6,287 nt of DNA. Source: JBDKTK01 sp039680225. Its GTDB lineage: Bacteria; Desulfobacterota; Syntrophia; Syntrophales; UBA4778. This document shows, piece by piece, positions 5,785-6,287 of the stretch (positions are counted from its first letter, which is position 1; every line of letters starts with the position of its first letter). The notes under the pieces are model-generated. The model saw only the letters and a list, made by a program, of their open reading frames with translations, did no database searches and was not told the origin of the DNA. The stretch spans positions 1 through 6,287 of the forward strand of contig JBDKTK010000323.1 of the NCBI GenBank assembly GCA_039680225.1. Reading direction: 5' to 3'. Made by a program: the position numbers and the translations under genes.

Positions 5785-6287
5785 ATTCAACAGATACGAT
5801 TCCGGCATTTTCAGGAAGAAATTCGAGTTGCTGCTGTGGGTCATCTCTATTTCCCTGTCCCTCCTGGTCGTCAGGCTGTGGTACCTGCAGGTCGTCAAGG
5901 GGGACGACCTCAGACAGAAATCTGAAAGCAACAGGATCCGCATCCATGAAGTCAAAGCGCTGCGCGGTGTCATTACTGACCGCAACGGCGTAGTAATGTC
6001 AAATAACCAGCCCTCGTACGACCTGGCCATTGTCCCGGGGAACACCAAGGATGTCCAGGAAATTGCGGCCGAGCTGGAAAGGCTCTACTCGCGCGAAGGC
6101 CTGGAATTCAACATGGATGAGTCCATGATTGACCGGGCCCGCTCCTCCGTCCAGATGAAGCTGGAAAGGAGTATAAGCTGGGAGGAACTTGCGCTGGTGG
6201 AGACGAACTGCCTCGACCTCCCCGGGGTGGCCGTGGACATAGTTCCCGTGCGAAGGCAGTATTTCGGCATGGCGGCGGCGCATCTGC
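5765..6287 (+). CDS. mrdA: Penicillin-binding protein 2 (peptidoglycan D,D-transpeptidase), 5' part only
   Basis: This is an open frame starting at ATG 5765 inside the end of mreD and running without a stop to the window edge (174 complete codons visible). PBP2 cross-links peptidoglycan in the lateral wall together with RodA. The visible part has a short cytoplasmic N-terminus (MSESRNKFNRYDSG), one transmembrane helix (about 20-36, FELLLWVISISLSLLVV), the RLWYLQVVKGDDLRQKSESNRIR lead-in (37-59), and the class-B PBP signature RGVITDRNGVVMSNNQPSYDLAIVP (67-91). The pedestal domain follows, up to PVRRQYFGMAAAHL (161-174), matching the 'R.YP.....AH.lGY' motif, with Phe in place of the usual Pro. 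The SxxK, SxN and KTG active-site motifs lie beyond the window. GGAGAG at 5751-5756, eight bases before the ATG, is the likely ribosome site. It forms one operon with mreBCD; rodA would be expected next. Confidence 0.95.
   Translation, partial: MSESRNKFNRYDSGIFRKKFELLLWVISISLSLLVVRLWYLQVVKGDDLRQKSESNRIRIHEVKALRGVITDRNGVVMSNNQPSYDLAIVPGNTKDVQEIAAELERLYSREGLEFNMDESMIDRARSSVQMKLERSISWEELALVETNCLDLPGVAVDIVPVRRQYFGMAAAHL

Noticed and set aside
5488..6048. Minus-strand frame of 186 codons opposite mreD and mrdA
   Set aside because: It is antisense to two well-supported genes and shows no family motif.

Overview
The window looks like a chromosomal segment of a Gram-negative, probably rod-shaped bacterium. 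It carries the full start of the elongation (Rod) operon, mreB-mreC-mreD followed by the 5' part of the penicillin-binding protein 2 gene. Upstream are a type IV pilus PilT-family ATPase gene, a PilZ-type cyclic-di-GMP receptor gene, and an ECF sigma factor paired with a membrane protein. All genes lie on the + strand. G+C is moderate by eye, and arginine is mostly AGG (16 of 25 Arg codons in mreB, by hand count), with frequent ATA for Ile. This is unlike typical gamma-proteobacterial usage. A deltaproteobacterium-like or uncultured Gram-negative lineage is plausible, but I cannot assign a phylum.

Layout. Bases 78-608: ECF-type RNA polymerase sigma factor. 679-1269: four-helix membrane protein in the usual anti-sigma position but without a zinc-binding motif; its first codons contain two back-to-back perfect palindromes (702-730). 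1270-1379: T-rich gap with a possible terminator and a possible promoter. 1380-2597: PilT-like secretion/retraction ATPase with several changed signature residues and an acidic C-terminal tail. 2634-3155: PilZ protein with an insertion between its two ligand motifs. 3156-3352: intergenic region with a good sigma-70-like promoter candidate. 3353-4390 mreB, 4467-5282 mreC, 5287-5784 mreD, and 5765 to the right edge the start of mrdA (PBP2), which overlaps mreD by 20 bases and runs out of the window before its transpeptidase domain.

How they may work together. MreB filaments, MreC, MreD and PBP2 (with RodA, expected just downstream) build the lateral cell wall. The PilT-like ATPase and the PilZ protein are separated by only 36 bases and are probably co-transcribed, which suggests a c-di-GMP-responsive pilus or surface-motility module. 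The sigma factor and its membrane partner form a probable envelope-signal pair. The three modules are neighbours, but a functional link between them is inference only.
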